Positions 26,006-39,000 of a stretch of 64,000 nt of DNA are shown piece by piece. Under the pieces are notes generated by a model, which was not told the origin of the DNA, made no database searches, and saw only the letters and a program-made list of their open reading frames with translations. Made by a program: the position numbers and the translations under genes. Position 1 is the first letter of the stretch, and every line of letters starts with the position of its first letter. Source of the DNA: Archilochus colubris (Eukaryota; Chordata; Aves; Apodiformes; Trochilidae). Where the stretch lies: positions 106,912,967-106,976,966 of the forward strand of contig CM041084.1 in assembly GCA_023079485.1 (NCBI GenBank). The letters run 5' to 3'.

Positions 26006-27619
26006 ATTCCCCAAGTAGTCTGATAATGAGATATTGGCAGCTGCATCAACATCTTCAAGTGTATATTTTTTATGTATGACATTCTTTGGTAAGAGACTTT
26101 GAATAATTTTTCTTATTCTAAACTTTGTATTTAGGATTATTTCTATTTTTAGCTTCCTTGAACTGAGAGTTTACTCTTCTAAAACAATAGATAGTTACAG
26201 TGCAACAAACAGTAAGATTCCCTTGAATATAATCAAGCCAAGAAAAGTGGAAAAGTGTAAGTAAGATATACTATTAATATGATTGAATAATTAATGGTCA
26301 CAGGGTGGAATAAACTCTGAAATACAGTATGCTGGCATCCTGAGATTATTTAACTCTAGAGGTAGTATGTGGGATTCAAGCCCATAGGCATCAAATATAG
26401 TTGGGCTTTTCAATTTTGATTAGCCCATTTGAGCTAGAGGAGCAACCAAATATGTAAGTTTCAGGTTTCTGAGCTATATTTAGCTTTATAATTTTTTTGA
26501 AGTACTGTGTATAGCAGCTGATGTACAAATTAAGCTATGCAATTATACAACTGTTCTAGTGTAATAGTAACACTATAAAATATAAATGTACCTGGTATAT
26601 TTTTCAACAGGAATGAAAGAGCTCCTGCCTACACAGGTCTTATTCAGATCTCCTTCACCCACAAAGGGTAGACTATCCTTCAAGAAGAATGCATTATGAG
26701 AGTGAGGTGTAAATTAACTCTTGGCATTTTTCATAAAAACTACCTACCTTCTGGTAGTCATGTAGAATCTCGACAGTAAGGAATTCTTTTCCATTAATAC
26801 CGTAGGTTAACAATCAGTGGTGGAAAATTTTCAGAGAGGAAAAATAGAACAAAACACACACAAAAAAAAAATCATCCAAAACATGAGAAGTGTTTACAGA
26901 GAAAAAACCCTTTATCCAGCAAGAAGATTATAGGTTCTGCTGTACCTCTACATTTTCCAATAAGTCAGCCCAAAATGACCACTGCAATGGAAAAGAATGC
27001 CTAACTTTGATTTCACAGTTAATTAAAAGATCAAAGATTGTTGAACACAACTGGGTGTTAAGATGTCCTACAATCTAATTCTAGCCTTTTGATATACAGT
27101 TTGGAGCTTTTTTTTTTTCAAATGTCACTTAAAACTGACCGAATAAGTTTACAGAATACCTAATGAGAAAGCACTACATCATTCTTAACACAGAGCACAA
27201 GCAAACAGTTTTATTCCTGTTTGTGCAGCTTAACCTTCTGCAAAAGTAATTAGGTCTATAATTAAAAAGCTATTTGGAATGATTAAAACCCTGTTATCTA
27301 GTGGCATTTAAAGACAAATGCAAATGTCAGAAAGGATGAAATAATTAAATTACTATTGGAAAGAAAAAAGTATATTAGCGTAAGGGCTAGAAGATGTTAT
27401 TTACTGAAATGTTACAGTATGAGGTAAAGTTAGATGTTCAGAGGATATGGTGAAGGTTGAAATATTTTTTTCTGCCATTTTGTAATGTGATCTACTACTA
27501 CTACTCATGAATAGATATTGTTATGTTCATGCTTTAGATATATGCCTCTATCTATAATTTAGGAGCATAAGGGCTGCTAACAGGAATTTTACATTTCACC
27601 TCTGATTACCAGAAGCCCC
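26006..27619. other. AT-rich non-coding DNA
   Basis: No gene or known repeat is seen, apart from an A-rich run near 26860-26875 and a short CTA-repeat near 27493-27505. Confidence 0.65.
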
Positions 27620-28352
27620 CCCTTCCTTCCTTCCTTCCTTCCTTCCTTCCTTCCTTCCTTCCTTCCTTCCTTCCTTCCTTCCTTCCTTCCTTCCTTCCTT
27701 CCTTCCTTCCTTCCTCTTCCTTCCTTCCTTCCTTCCTTCCTTCCTTCCTTCCTTCCTTCCTTCCTTCCTTCCTTCCTTCCCTTCCTTCCTTCCTTCCTTC
27801 CTTCCTTCCTTCCTTCCTTCCTTCCTTCCTTCTTCCTTCCTTCCTTCCTTCCTTCCTTCCTTCCTTCCTTCCTTCCTTCCTTCCTTCCTTCCTTCCTTCC
27901 TTCCTTCCTTCCTTCCTTCCTTCCTTCCTTCCTTCCTTCCTTCCTTCCTTCCTTCCTTCCTTCCTTCCTTCCTTCCTTCCTTCCTTCCTTCCTTCCTTCC
28001 TTCCTTCCTTCCTTCCTTCCTTCCTTCCTTCCTTCCTTCCTTCCTTCCTTCCTTCCTTCCTTCCTTCCTTCCTTCCTTCCTTCCTTCCTTCCTTCCTTCC
28101 TTCCTTCCTTCCTTCCTTCCTTCCTTCCTTCCTTCCTTCCTTCCTTCCTTCCTTCCTTCCTTCCTTCCTTCCTTCCTTCCTTCCTTCCTTCCTTCCTTCC
28201 TTCCTTCCTTCCTTCCTTCCTTCCTTCCTTCCTTCCTTCCTTCCTTCCTTCCTTCCTTCCTTCCTTCCTTCCTTCCTTCCTTCCTTCCTTCCTTCCTTCC
28301 TTCTTTCCTTCTCCTCCTTTCCTTCTCCTCCCTTCCTCCTTTCCTTTCTCCT
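27620..28352. repeat. Long (CCTT)n / (AAGG)n tetranucleotide array
   Basis: About 730 bp of CCTT repeats. Three single-step interruptions lie near 27715, 27780 and 27832. Then about 470 bp appear perfect (about 27836-28302), followed by a degenerate CT-rich end to 28352. The plus strand is purely pyrimidine and the minus strand purely purine. On the minus strand a four-base period is open in all three frames, which produces three overlapping Lys-Glu-Gly-Arg repeat frames of 250-299 codons. These are not genes. Confidence 0.98.
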
Positions 28353-31300
28353 GAAGCAAAGCAATACTGCTTTGCCCTCCCATCAATGAAACAATACACC
28401 CAGTCAAAAGACTTGTTGCAATTATCACCCAGTATATGTATATTTTAAGACATAGGGTTTGGTCACAAATAACTGTATGTTTGAACAATTGCTGTAATTA
28501 GTCTCAGTATGTATCACTGTCATAGTGAATTTTATATATTATGTTCAATATACAGCTTAAATGGCTGTTTTCCAACCTACTTTTTGAAGGAAATGATACT
28601 AATTACAAGGTAAATTCTCTTCTCCCTGCATTGCTAAAGGACCATGGCCAACAAAGATTACTTTTCAGTGCACAGTCCCAAATGTTAACACAGGAGCCAT
28701 GTGAGTTTCTATTACTCTCAGAAGAATTCTATTAATTCATATCAGTTATTTTGACAAATCTTTGTTTATAAGTCTTGTGTCTTTTTAACTTCGTTATGAC
28801 GATTTCAAGAGACACTTCAATAATAATGACTGTGAGGAAAAAAAACATTGTGTGAAATATGAATGATCAATTGCCTACAGCATAGAATATTTCTGCGTCT
28901 TCAAGAAATGTTGTAGTAATGACTCTTTGCTTCTCAGAAAGTAAGACTAATTAAAAAGAATTTTAGGTTTTAAATGGTTTGAAAAAAATATGAATTTCAG
29001 ACTTAAAAAGATGATTATCTTTTGGACTGAAAATTTCAGAATGCTTCCTGATGACTTTAAAAGGAGCAAAAAAGCTCAACCAAAACTACTTGCATAGATG
29101 AAAATTTTATTAAAAATATAAAATACATGTATTTCTACAACAAACAGTTTGTTATTGATTAAAATGCATAATCTCTGGAGTATTTCTTTTCTGAATGCAT
29201 ACATGTCAATAAACTTTTACTATCCCACAGAAAACTGTGAGGGCTAGCTAGCCTCATGCCCAAATTTCTTTTATATAGAAGACAGATATACACACACACA
29301 CCTTTTGACATCATTAAGGATTCAACAGATGGCTGGGATATGTGCTTAGTTCTGGAAGCTCAGTGTTCCCCTGTGCTTTCCAGCATGTGTACCCACCAAA
29401 CATATCTGAACCCATGAAGAGAGTATGTCAGAGTTTACTATATAACCAAAGGTTTTAAACCTTTTTAAATCAGAGTTTTCATACATAAAAAACTTCTTGC
29501 TTTCATAATTTTTCTGTACATGCATGTTTTCTGACAGAGAAACAAAGGTGTGAAAAACCTTTACTTGTTCCTAAAGCTAAAGCTACTGTGGTTATTCTTA
29601 CAGGTTTCTGGGTTTCTCACAACTATCTGCAAAGCTGTTCACAGCTGGTATTAAATGTTGGTTTCTTAAAGTCACAGATAGGAGTAGGACTCTGAATGGA
29701 GTGGCTTGTCATGGTTGAAAGCAAAAGAATTAAGCTGGCTTTTCAGCACTAGGGAGAAAATGGCAAGCCTGGAAAAACTGATGGAAAGATTTTGTTTCTT
29801 GATGGTATCTTGTTTTTAATTTGTTCATATCAGCATAAAGAAGTAGAAGAGACATCAGTAACTCACTAACTTCTGGTACAAGAGGATCACTGCTCTGCTG
29901 TCAGGTTTTGGTTATGTCTTCTTTGACTCATTGTATATGTAGTCATTTTGCATTGCAAGCCCTTTTGGGCTGGAACAATAAAGTGCAATGTGTTTCACAG
30001 CATCACTCTGAATTATACTAGACCATTTAGATAATACCGAAAAATACATTATATAATTTTCAGGTAATAAAATAGTTAAGCAATTTCAATTTTTTCACTG
30101 GAAAAAGGTCAATGGAAATGTGTCTATTCATTTCCCTTTGCTATGTTATTAAATAATTTGATTAAAATTATAAGTGTGTTAAATGTATTAATGTTTATGT
30201 GCACCAAAGTAATCTTTCTGCAAGTCTTTTTACAGAGCACAGCAGGGATCACAATGTCATTATATTTTGACCCCAGTGTGAGTTACTGCTTTATTTGAAT
30301 ATAAGAAAAGTTGTGCTCTAGGCATAATCCTCTACAGCAAAGTCTTCATTCAGAAAGTCATTGCACACTGCGCAGTAAGCAAAAAAAACATCAGAGCTGG
30401 TTAGTTTAGTCTTCATGTGGGAGTAGCAAGTTAGACAGAAAGCATTTGTAAATCTCAAGGGACTTGTGCATTTACTCCATCATGAAAAAACAAGGTTAGA
30501 AAAGGCAACAGGGAGTGGTTAAAGTGTGCATAGAAAACATTTGAAAATCATTCTCTACACATGCAGGTTCTAGAGAAGCATTTTATTGCATTTTGCTGCA
30601 CATAAATTTTGTTTTGTTTTGCTGTGCATTTTTGTTGTGTGGTTTAGTTTATTTTTTTCCCAGCACTTCTAATCACCTCTTTGCTCTCATTTTAGGCAAG
30701 AAAAAATTCCTTACTGATTATGGATTGTGCATCTCAGATTAGGTCCTGTTGATATGGGAAGGGGATGAAATAAAGAAATTAACACAAATAAGGGAGATGG
30801 ATATAATATTGTAATACTGGAGTTGTGAGGATATGCTAAATAAGGGCAGTAGAAGCCCTCATATTTCTTGTAGAAGAAGACATTATAGGTGTTCTCAGCC
30901 CCTGTGCATTTGTCTATTTTAGGATCTAATAAAGAGAGCACCAAGCACAACCCCTACCCCACTTTTGATAACAACAGAGTGGGTCTGAGTCAAAGTAGGG
31001 CTGACTCATTGCAGCACTGTTCTCGTTCTGGTTCACACATATTCTTCACAGAAACCCATTTATAAGCCTTCCTGGAAAGCCACCAAGAGACATAATGCAG
31101 TGCCCAAGGGGACTACTGAGTTGTCAGGTAATCTTAGGGTGAGAATAATCTTAGGGTACCTTTCAAGCTGTTCTGCCATTACTTGTGAAGATGTCCCAGA
31201 GGGTACAAGTAGTAGAGTGACAGAAAAGCTGGGAGAACTGATTCACACCAGCCCTTATCTTTGCTAGACCGAAGTCCACCCAAATTGTAGATTCCACAAC

Positions 31301-31820
31301 AGGTTATCATACAAAAAGGGTCTAGTTTGCCCTGTCTTGCCAAAGTAGGCATGGCTATGCAAGCATTTATTTACTTTCCCTTCACACTATAGGTCTTGGC
31401 TTATTGATGTGGAATATTCTACATGTCTTTCATCTTGCCAGCCCTATAGATTTCTAAACAGTGGAGTAAAATAGACATAATAATCACTCCTATGTATGTT
31501 ACTTTTGTGCTTACTGTTTTTTTCTGCTGCTTGATAGGCTTCTTGGCCTCCCAAAATATATGAACAGTTATCACACCAAATTCTGGTTATTATGTTTCCA
31601 TGGGATATATAGCTACTCACATATGGTGACATAGATAATTCTCAAACTGATAAAACTGACAGGCCTTTAAGCATTAGATTTATCTTCAACAGCCATATTC
31701 AGAAGTAAAGACTAGTAAGACTATAACTTATGTTGACTTAAGGGAAGAGTGCATTATTAAAGACATTTTGGTGACAGAAATAAAAATGATCTGCTTCTAC
31801 TTCATTATATAGATACATAC

Positions 31821-31857
<37 letters not shown>

Positions 31858-32061
31858 TGTCATTATGTGGAGGCCTCACGACCAGTTTCACTACTGGCAA
31901 TGAAGAGCTATATCTGTGATGTGAATTCTTTGGAGTTCAGTGCTGTATTACTGTTGCTTCTCTTTATTTTTGTTTCTACAGTTTCTTTGTGAAAACTTAT
32001 CCCTCCCAACTATTTGGGGATTTTTTTGGTTTGGTTTGGTTTTTTTTTGGTAAATAAGACA
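28353..32061. other. AT-rich non-coding DNA
   Basis: No gene is visible. It contains a short (CA)n near 29288, an (AT)n array at 31824-31854 and a T/G-rich run at 32014-32050 directly before the next CR1. Confidence 0.65.
31824..31854. repeat. (AT)n microsatellite
   Basis: About 15 perfect AT dinucleotide units. Confidence 0.95.
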
Positions 32062-32810
32062 TAAGTTCAGTAAAGCCAATTGCAAGATCCTGCACCTGGG
32101 TTGGGGCAATCCTAAGCACAAATAGAGGCTGAGAAGAGAATGGATTGAGAACAGCCCTGAGGAAAAGGGTGCTGTTTGATGAGAAGCTCAACATGAGCAG
32201 GCAATGTGCACTTGCTTGCCAGAAACCAGCTGTATCCCAGGCTGTATCAAAAGAAGTGTGGTCAGCAGGTCAAGGGAGGTGATTCTTCTGTTCTACTCTG
32301 CTCTCATGAGATCCCACCTAGATCCAGTATCCAGTTCTGGAATTCCCAATAGAAAGACACAGAGCTGTTGGATCAAGACCAGAGGAGGTCAGCAAAGATG
32401 ATCAGAAGTCTGGAGCACCTTTACTATGAATACAGGCTGAGAGAGCTGGGGTTGTTCATCTCAGAGAAGAGAAGGCTCTGGGGAGGTCTTATAATAACCT
32501 GAAGGGAGCCTACAGGACAGGTGGAGAAGAGCTTTTTACAGGCACATGAAGTGATAGGATGAGGAGTAATGTCTTTAAACTGGAAGAGGATAGAATTAGT
32601 TTAAACATTAGGAAGAAATTCTTAATTGTGAGTGTGGTGAGACTTTGTAGCAAGCTGTCCACAGAAGTTGTGGATGCCCCCTCTCTGGATGTGTTCAGAC
32701 TGGATGGGATTTTGAGCGCCCTTGTCTGGTGGGAGATCTCCCTGCCAGAGCGGTGGAGCTAGATGATCTTTACAGTCCCTTTCAAACCAAAACATTTTAT
32801 GATTCTGTGA
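32062..32810 (+). mobile_element. CR1 LINE, degraded 3' portion
   Basis: The copy starts within the ORF2 segment just after the reverse-transcriptase palm (CCTGCACCTGGGTTGGGGC near 32091-32109). It runs through the C-terminal part of ORF2 and the 3' UTR to a weak tail (TTTATGATTCTG, about 32796-32807). The ORF2 frame is broken several times. Short open pieces at 32204-32401 and 32559-32762 are remnants and not genes. Divergence looks higher than in the nested CR1 at 16 kb. Confidence 0.9.
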
Positions 32811-34446
32811 CAAGTGTGACTAGAGTGGAAATAGGATATTCTTACAGTGGTGGAAGTGGGGGCAGTAACCAGGTATCACTGAAGTTCTGTAGCTGTGGTC
32901 AGTCTTGATTTAGAAGTTGCATTTCCTTTGTCACCTCCTCCTCTTCTAGAGGTCACTGCAACTCTTACATTTATATAGGGAAGATCTTGTGTCCATTCTT
33001 TAAAGCATCATGAGTATGGAGACAGAATCAATTCATAGAAAACCTTGAAATGCATGTACTCATATTTTTTTTTCTGTAGGTGAAGAGCCAGTAAATGAAC
33101 TAGTCCCTCCCTTGCAGTGATGGAATAGAAAACATTTGGTCAAATGCTTATTCTGACAGCTGAGATACTAAATGTAATTCATTGCATCTGGCTTCTGAAG
33201 AATCACAAGGTTAAATGGTATTAGAAGCTGACCTATGTAAAGCCAAATCAGAAAGACACAAGGAAAGTTAATGAGAAATGCCATCTAAAACTATTTCAGA
33301 AAATTTCTCTACTCAAAATCTGATATTTAGGATGTCAAACCTTCTCTTAAGTACATTCTTGATGATTCTCATTTCGGTGTCACAAAGAACAGCATAATAA
33401 TTATGCAAATAACCATCAGCAGCAGATGATGTCTAAATCATCTACTTTTGCCAGCCATCCAAATTAATCCTAAATATACTACCACTCCAATATGGTGTCC
33501 TCCTAATGACCAAAGCTACAATCCAAATTTTCACTCAGTCATATACTCAGTCAAAAAATGATCTGGTTAATTACAAAGTGGCTAACTTAAATGCTGATGA
33601 ATTATTTTAAATAAGAATAACCAATTAAAATTATAAAAGTGTGATCATGTATTCAAATTTAAAAGAAGACAACTTAAGAACCTAAAGACATTAAATGTAG
33701 GAAGGTATTATGAATCTAAAGCCATGAACCTGAAAATCAGATAACTTATGAGAGAACCTCTGTTCCATATCAGCCGTGGTAAGTGTTTTAGTTCACTAAA
33801 TGCCTTCTGCATAGGTGTCCAGATTTCAATAAAGATAGGTTCAATGAAGATCCCCAGAAGATGTGCTTGAACCACTGGAGTATTTGCAACCATGTCCAAA
33901 CATCACTGGTAGGTTCAGGCTCCCTTCAAAATGTAGTGAGACCTGACACTTTATTTTAAATTACAGCTTGAGGTGAAAAAGTGGAGCTCTCATACCCTCC
34001 TGTGTTCTTCCTTGCTTTATATATAAGAATAATTAATCACTGTAGTGAGCAAAGCCTGATGAATGGGAGCTTTTATTCACTGTCTGACCCACCCCCAAAA
34101 CACTGAACCTGGCACTTTTCAGGACAGTGCCCAGCTTAGCTGGGATATGGGAGCACTCCTTACCCCTCTTATTCCTTACTCTGTGTCACAGCTCAGATGG
34201 TCATTCACACTGTCTTATGCTACAGAGAGAGGAAGCGAGCTGTTCTCTGGGAGGGTGCAAACATCATTTGCAAGTATCATTGGTGAAAGAGGGTGCAAGT
34301 ATTTTGGTGTTGGAGGGTGCAAGTATCATTTACCCAAGCTCACCTAAAGAAAGGAGGTGGGCTAAGGGAGCAGGGAACTTAGGCAGCCTTGGTCATGCTA
34401 CTGCAGCAGATCCATTTCTCTTGTCCTCATCCTGGAGGAGTGAGAG
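32811..34446. other. Non-coding DNA, with a small imperfect repeat cluster at its end
   Basis: Mostly AT-rich with no gene. The last 400 bp are richer in GC. A GAGGGTGCAA word recurs at 34251, 34289 and 34313, partly followed by GTATCATTT, giving an irregular short-period repeat. No LTR ends are evident. Confidence 0.6.
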
Positions 34447-35160
34447 TCACAAAATCACAGAACCACAGAGTGGCTGAAGCCGCATGGGACCTCTGGAGGT
34501 CATCTTGTTTACCTCCCATGCTCAACTTAGAGCCCAGGATCATGTCCAGATGACTTTGAATATCTTCACAATCTCTCTGGGCAATTTGTGCCAGTGTTTC
34601 ATCACCCTCATGATAAAAAAATGGTTTCTGATGCTCAGAACGAAGCCCCTGTGTTTCCATTTTTGTCCAGTGCCTCTCATCCTGTCATAGGACACCACTG
34701 AAAAGAGACTGGCTCCATTGTCTTTGCATCCCCCCTTCAGTTATTGTTATTATAATATATACAAAATATGTAATATACTATATATATATATTATATATTA
34801 TCTTTGTACTTATAATTTAATAGTAAGATCCCTCCTGATGCTTCTCTTCTCCAGGTCAAATACTCTCACGTCTCAGCCTTTTCTCATAGGAAAGCTACTC
34901 CATCATTTTCCTCATCTTTGTGGCCCTTCATTGGACTTTCTTCAGTACCTCCATATCTCCCTTGGACCGGAGCACAGAACTGGACAGAGCACTCCAGGAA
35001 TGGCTTCACCAGTGCTGAGTAGATGAAAGTGTCATTTCCCTCAGCCTGCTGGTAATACTCAGCCTAATGCAGCCCTGTGTACCATTTGCCTGGCCTGTGG
35101 CAGGAGCAGATCGCTGACTCACATTCAGCTTCCCACCTTGCCAGCAATCCTCCTGCTACT
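34447..35160 (-). mobile_element. CR1 LINE, 3' portion, interrupted by an AT-rich microsatellite
   Basis: Antisense CR1. The left edge carries reverse-complemented tail words (AAATCACAGAACCACAGAG), followed by antisense 3' UTR and ORF2. About 85 bp of TA-rich simple sequence (34740-34823) separates two parts that join in order. On the right the match continues through the ACCAGTGCTGAGTAGA word near 35010 and fades around 35110-35170. The frame is dead. Confidence 0.88.
34740..34823. repeat. TA-rich simple repeat inside a CR1
   Basis: TATATA-type sequence of about 85 bp occupies a spot where CR1 normally has about 20-25 bp of AT-rich sequence. Local expansion of that segment is the simplest explanation. 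Confidence 0.8.
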
Positions 35161-35660
35161 GTTAAGTTCCTTCTTTTCTCTTTGTCTGTTTCTAAATTGC
35201 ACAGCAGTCCAGCTGTGCCAGATTGTGTCAAGGTGCTGAGGGCACCAGCAGGATCTGCAGCCTCATCACCTTCCTGGCAGCTGGTCAGCTTAATTGTAAG
35301 AGCTCTGACAGGTTCTTCTGTGGCCTCCCTGTCCTGGGAACTGCTCTGATCCTTCCCTTTACTATCTGGCAGACTTCCCCTTGTTGACATGGCGCAGGAC
35401 ATGCCTAAAGATCTGGCCTGTTCCTGGGGTGGGCAGAGCCAGACCTGCTCTTCTCTTCTTGCTGGGGTATCTTGGAGCTGCATCCCATCCCATCCAGGCA
35501 AAGGCACCGCCTTGCCAGCTATGCTCCCAGCTTCCCAAACCCTGCACTAGCTGTCAATCTCCAACTCTAAATCTTGGGGCCAGGGAGCTGATGTGCCACA
35601 CTTACAGGGTCTCTAGGTTTATTTCCTCTTTTCTCACTTTCCCCACACCTCTGATGCAAA
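35161..35660. other. GC-rich block of unknown origin
   Basis: About 500 bp next to the CR1 is clearly richer in GC than its surroundings. Open frames of 90-147 codons occur on both strands. The longest (35507 down to 35064, minus) runs into the CR1 at its 3' end and shows no domain. GC-rich DNA lacks stop codons by chance, so I do not call a gene. It may be an unrecognised LTR, an older repeat or a remnant exon cluster. Confidence 0.4.
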
Positions 35661-35913
35661 AGACAAAGGCTGCTGGACCTGCATCACTTTTAACATGCTC
35701 ATACTACCAAATGGCCTTGTCATACACTAATCAGACATTTTAAAAATGGAAGCATTTCAAGTGAACCAGATTATTTTGGAAGTATATAATGAAATTGAAG
35801 ATTATTTTACCTGTTTTCACATTTGTTTAGTATTTACTGTGATAAAGATTTGTTTTATTTAGATGCTTAATATCTATAATAGTAATCTACTGTGCTCTGG
35901 CTAAAAAAAATGT

Positions 35914-36015
35914 TTCCTTTTTTTTGTTTTGGGTTTTTTTTGTTTGTGTTTTTTCTGTTTGTTTTTTGGTCTGGTTTTTTTTGCTTTGTTTATTTTGTTG
36001 GTTTGGGTTTTTTTT
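35914..36015. repeat. T/G-rich simple sequence (degenerate TTTG repeat)
   Basis: About 100 bp made of T runs separated by G, GG or GTTTG words. The minus strand is correspondingly C/A only over long stretches. It is a low-complexity tract, not a gene. Confidence 0.9.
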
Positions 36016-39000
36016 ATGCCCTCTCCTTTGTAACTTCAGCATTCAAACCACTTTGCTACTGTAAACTTTTTATCAGGGAAAGAATCAGAGTTTATTGACA
36101 AATATGTATAAATTTTTTCCTGGCTAAATAGTTGGAAAATCTAGACACAAGCATTGGTAAGCATTACTAAGGGAGTATGAAATAAAAAAATTCTCTTTTG
36201 ACAACTTGGCATATCACTTAGCTTCCTTTGGCTTGAATATCTAATGCCGTTGCACAGTGATAAAAACTTGTTTAACAAAACATAGCCACTGCTATCTTTC
36301 TTTGATTTGGAAAAAAAGTTTGTATAATCATTTTCTATTTACACAAAAAAAAACCAACCCAAAACACTTCCACATCAGGTGGAGCTTTTAACAGAGAATT
36401 GAAATCAGAGGATAATATGATATTTTTAAACTGTGAGTAAGAGCTTCTAAAATGGCATACAATTTCATCAATGCGATATAAATGATCCTGGCCTAAAACA
36501 GGCTGGCATCATAACAGGAAGCTGCTTTTTGCACCAGCAGGTCTGAGTTTCACTGGAGAACTCCCAAAACACCGGCAAAGAGCCACTGTTTCAGTGACTT
36601 TGGTCGGGCCAGCATTGTACCATTTTATTTTATCAGGATGCTTTATAATACAAAGAGCTTCCTACATTATAAGCAAGCAAGCTTCTTCTGCTTAGCTTTA
36701 GCAAAGCTTTATTAACATGTACTATTTCTCTCTTCATCTCTAGGAAACTTACCAGAGTGTTGACAAGGTTAATGTACTTTTTTCCACTGAAGCAGATTCA
36801 GGAATATGCTGCAGATGACATAAGGACAAAGGTGTGGAGTCTTGCACTGCATTTTTTTTTCAGTACATCAATCCTTACCTACCGTTCCAGAAATACTCCC
36901 CCAGACTCATATTTCAAATGTCCAAATGTGAAAAAGTATTATTAGACTTATTTTGTTTCCCTGGTTGACATGACAGAAATCTTTGTTGTTAAAATCAGTG
37001 TAATTTCATATCTGCATTTAGAGAATTTTCCTAAATTTTAGCCAAATTGTATACATAAGGGTATGTAATTAAAGAAAAATATTTATTCTAGCTTTGGCTA
37101 TTGTCCCTTCCCACTGAATATTTAGCAAATGTTTTCTGAAAATTATCTCACAGTTTATATCCAAACAAAAACAGTATCTGGATAGGCTTTAGATAGAGAT
37201 TTGACATGTTTTCATATTGGTTCAAGTTGTTCTTTAGCTAAAGTAGAAGACGATTCGGATGTAACTGGGATTCTTATTGATCTTATTAAAAGGTCTTATT
37301 AAATCATTACTCTCTTTTTGTTACACCTTCTGAAGCTTCAGAGATTTTCACTGAAAAAATTGGCCAAGTTTTCCCAATGGTGACTACCATTTTTCCAGAA
37401 ATATAGAGCTTGTGTCAGAATTTTTTAAGTTAGGAATAACACATTCTCATTTTAGTTTAGGCTACCTAAATACATTCAGAGCTTGACTGGATATATATAT
37501 GAGAACTGCAACTTTATATGTTCACATATAACTAAGTATTCTCCAAAGAGTAATCGCATCTGAAGCAGTGAAGGACACCTCTGCAGCATTAAATGCAGAA
37601 AACCATTCCAGTAACAGTTCATTCCTAAAACTTTGTGGGCAATCCTGGAGTACAAATAGATGAAGTGACCAGTTACATAGCTCGGGTACAAGAAAAGAGC
37701 TCTCTCCTATTTTCAGTATAAAAGATAATGGCACAATTAAGTAAAAACCAAACAAACTTCTGATAAAATTGCCAAAAAAAAAAAAAAAAAGTTTTAGCTT
37801 GTTACATCTGTTAAGAGTTATGTTTGAAGAATACTGTTTGTTTCCTGGCTGGATTTTTTACCAAAAAATCAATTTCAAATTAGGAATCATTTAAATTAAA
37901 CACATTTTTCAATGGCTGCTAGCTCTTATTTCCAAATGTCACATTCAAAATCCAAAGTTGAGGACAGAAGACTCTTGCCTACAGAATGATTTTTCATGTG
38001 TATTTCCAATTAAATTTAAGAGAAACCACTGAACATGTAGATTGTTTAGAGATTGACAAAAATAGACATGTTGTTCACACTTGAGTACTCAAACTATTTC
38101 TTCTAAATATCAAAAGAATTATGCATTTATTTATTTTGCTTATAAACAATGTTTAATTCTCAGTTGCAGTTGAAAGGGAAATTAAAATGTAAGGTATACG
38201 TGTACTGCTGCCAGCAGATTTCTGAATCTGGTGAAATGGATTACTTCTGCTAACAGTCAGTTAAAAGGAACATAAATCTAAATTTACAGTGGCTGACACC
38301 TCAGTCTTGGTGAGAGATTGAATTTATATATACTCACCATACATTTTATTACCATAAACTCCCTTTTAAAAAGACCTCACCAAGCAAAAGGCAATACTTT
38401 CTCTCTGACTTAGTAAAAAGCCACACCAAACTCCTCGTTTCAATAGCACTTGCCAGGCCCATGGAAATTGTTATTTTCAATGTAATCATTGGCTCATGTT
38501 AAAAATCCATGCTTCTTTGTGATAATGCTTCTTGCAATTAAGCCATGCAATATGACAGGATGTGTGTCATCTTGCCTCAGGTGGCCTATTAGGTTTAGAG
38601 CTGAAGGCCAAGTGACACAGCCATCTGTGCATTGGTACTGTTTCTGTCTGATACCTTCCCTCAAGCCTCTACTCCAAGGACTTATCTTGGTTACCAAATG
38701 TCCTTGAATAATAGATATATAATTAAAAATAAAATGGAGAGTGATGTATTAAACTTACTAAAGCAGCGCTCAGAGTTTTAACAGACCTGATGCCTATGCA
38801 CAAACATGCAGTGTTCTTCAATTATGTGGATTTTTAAGGCCTTGAGACCTTAAATGCAAACTTTAACATTTAATACATAGATAATACAAACTGTAGCATT
38901 GGATTAATCATTTCCATAATATGCTCAATAGCACCAAAGGATAATTACAAATATCATTGTGTTTTTTCACACATTGCAGGTCTTTTCTGCATATATAAGT

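Noticed and set aside
27589..28488. Minus-strand open frames of 252-299 codons with Lys-Glu-Gly-Arg repeats
   Set aside because: A stop-free four-base repeat is open in all three frames. The frames are products of the CCTT microsatellite, not genes.
35064..35507. 147-codon minus-strand frame
   Set aside because: It lies in a GC-rich block and ends inside an antisense CR1. It has no domain, and a competing frame of similar length lies on the other strand.
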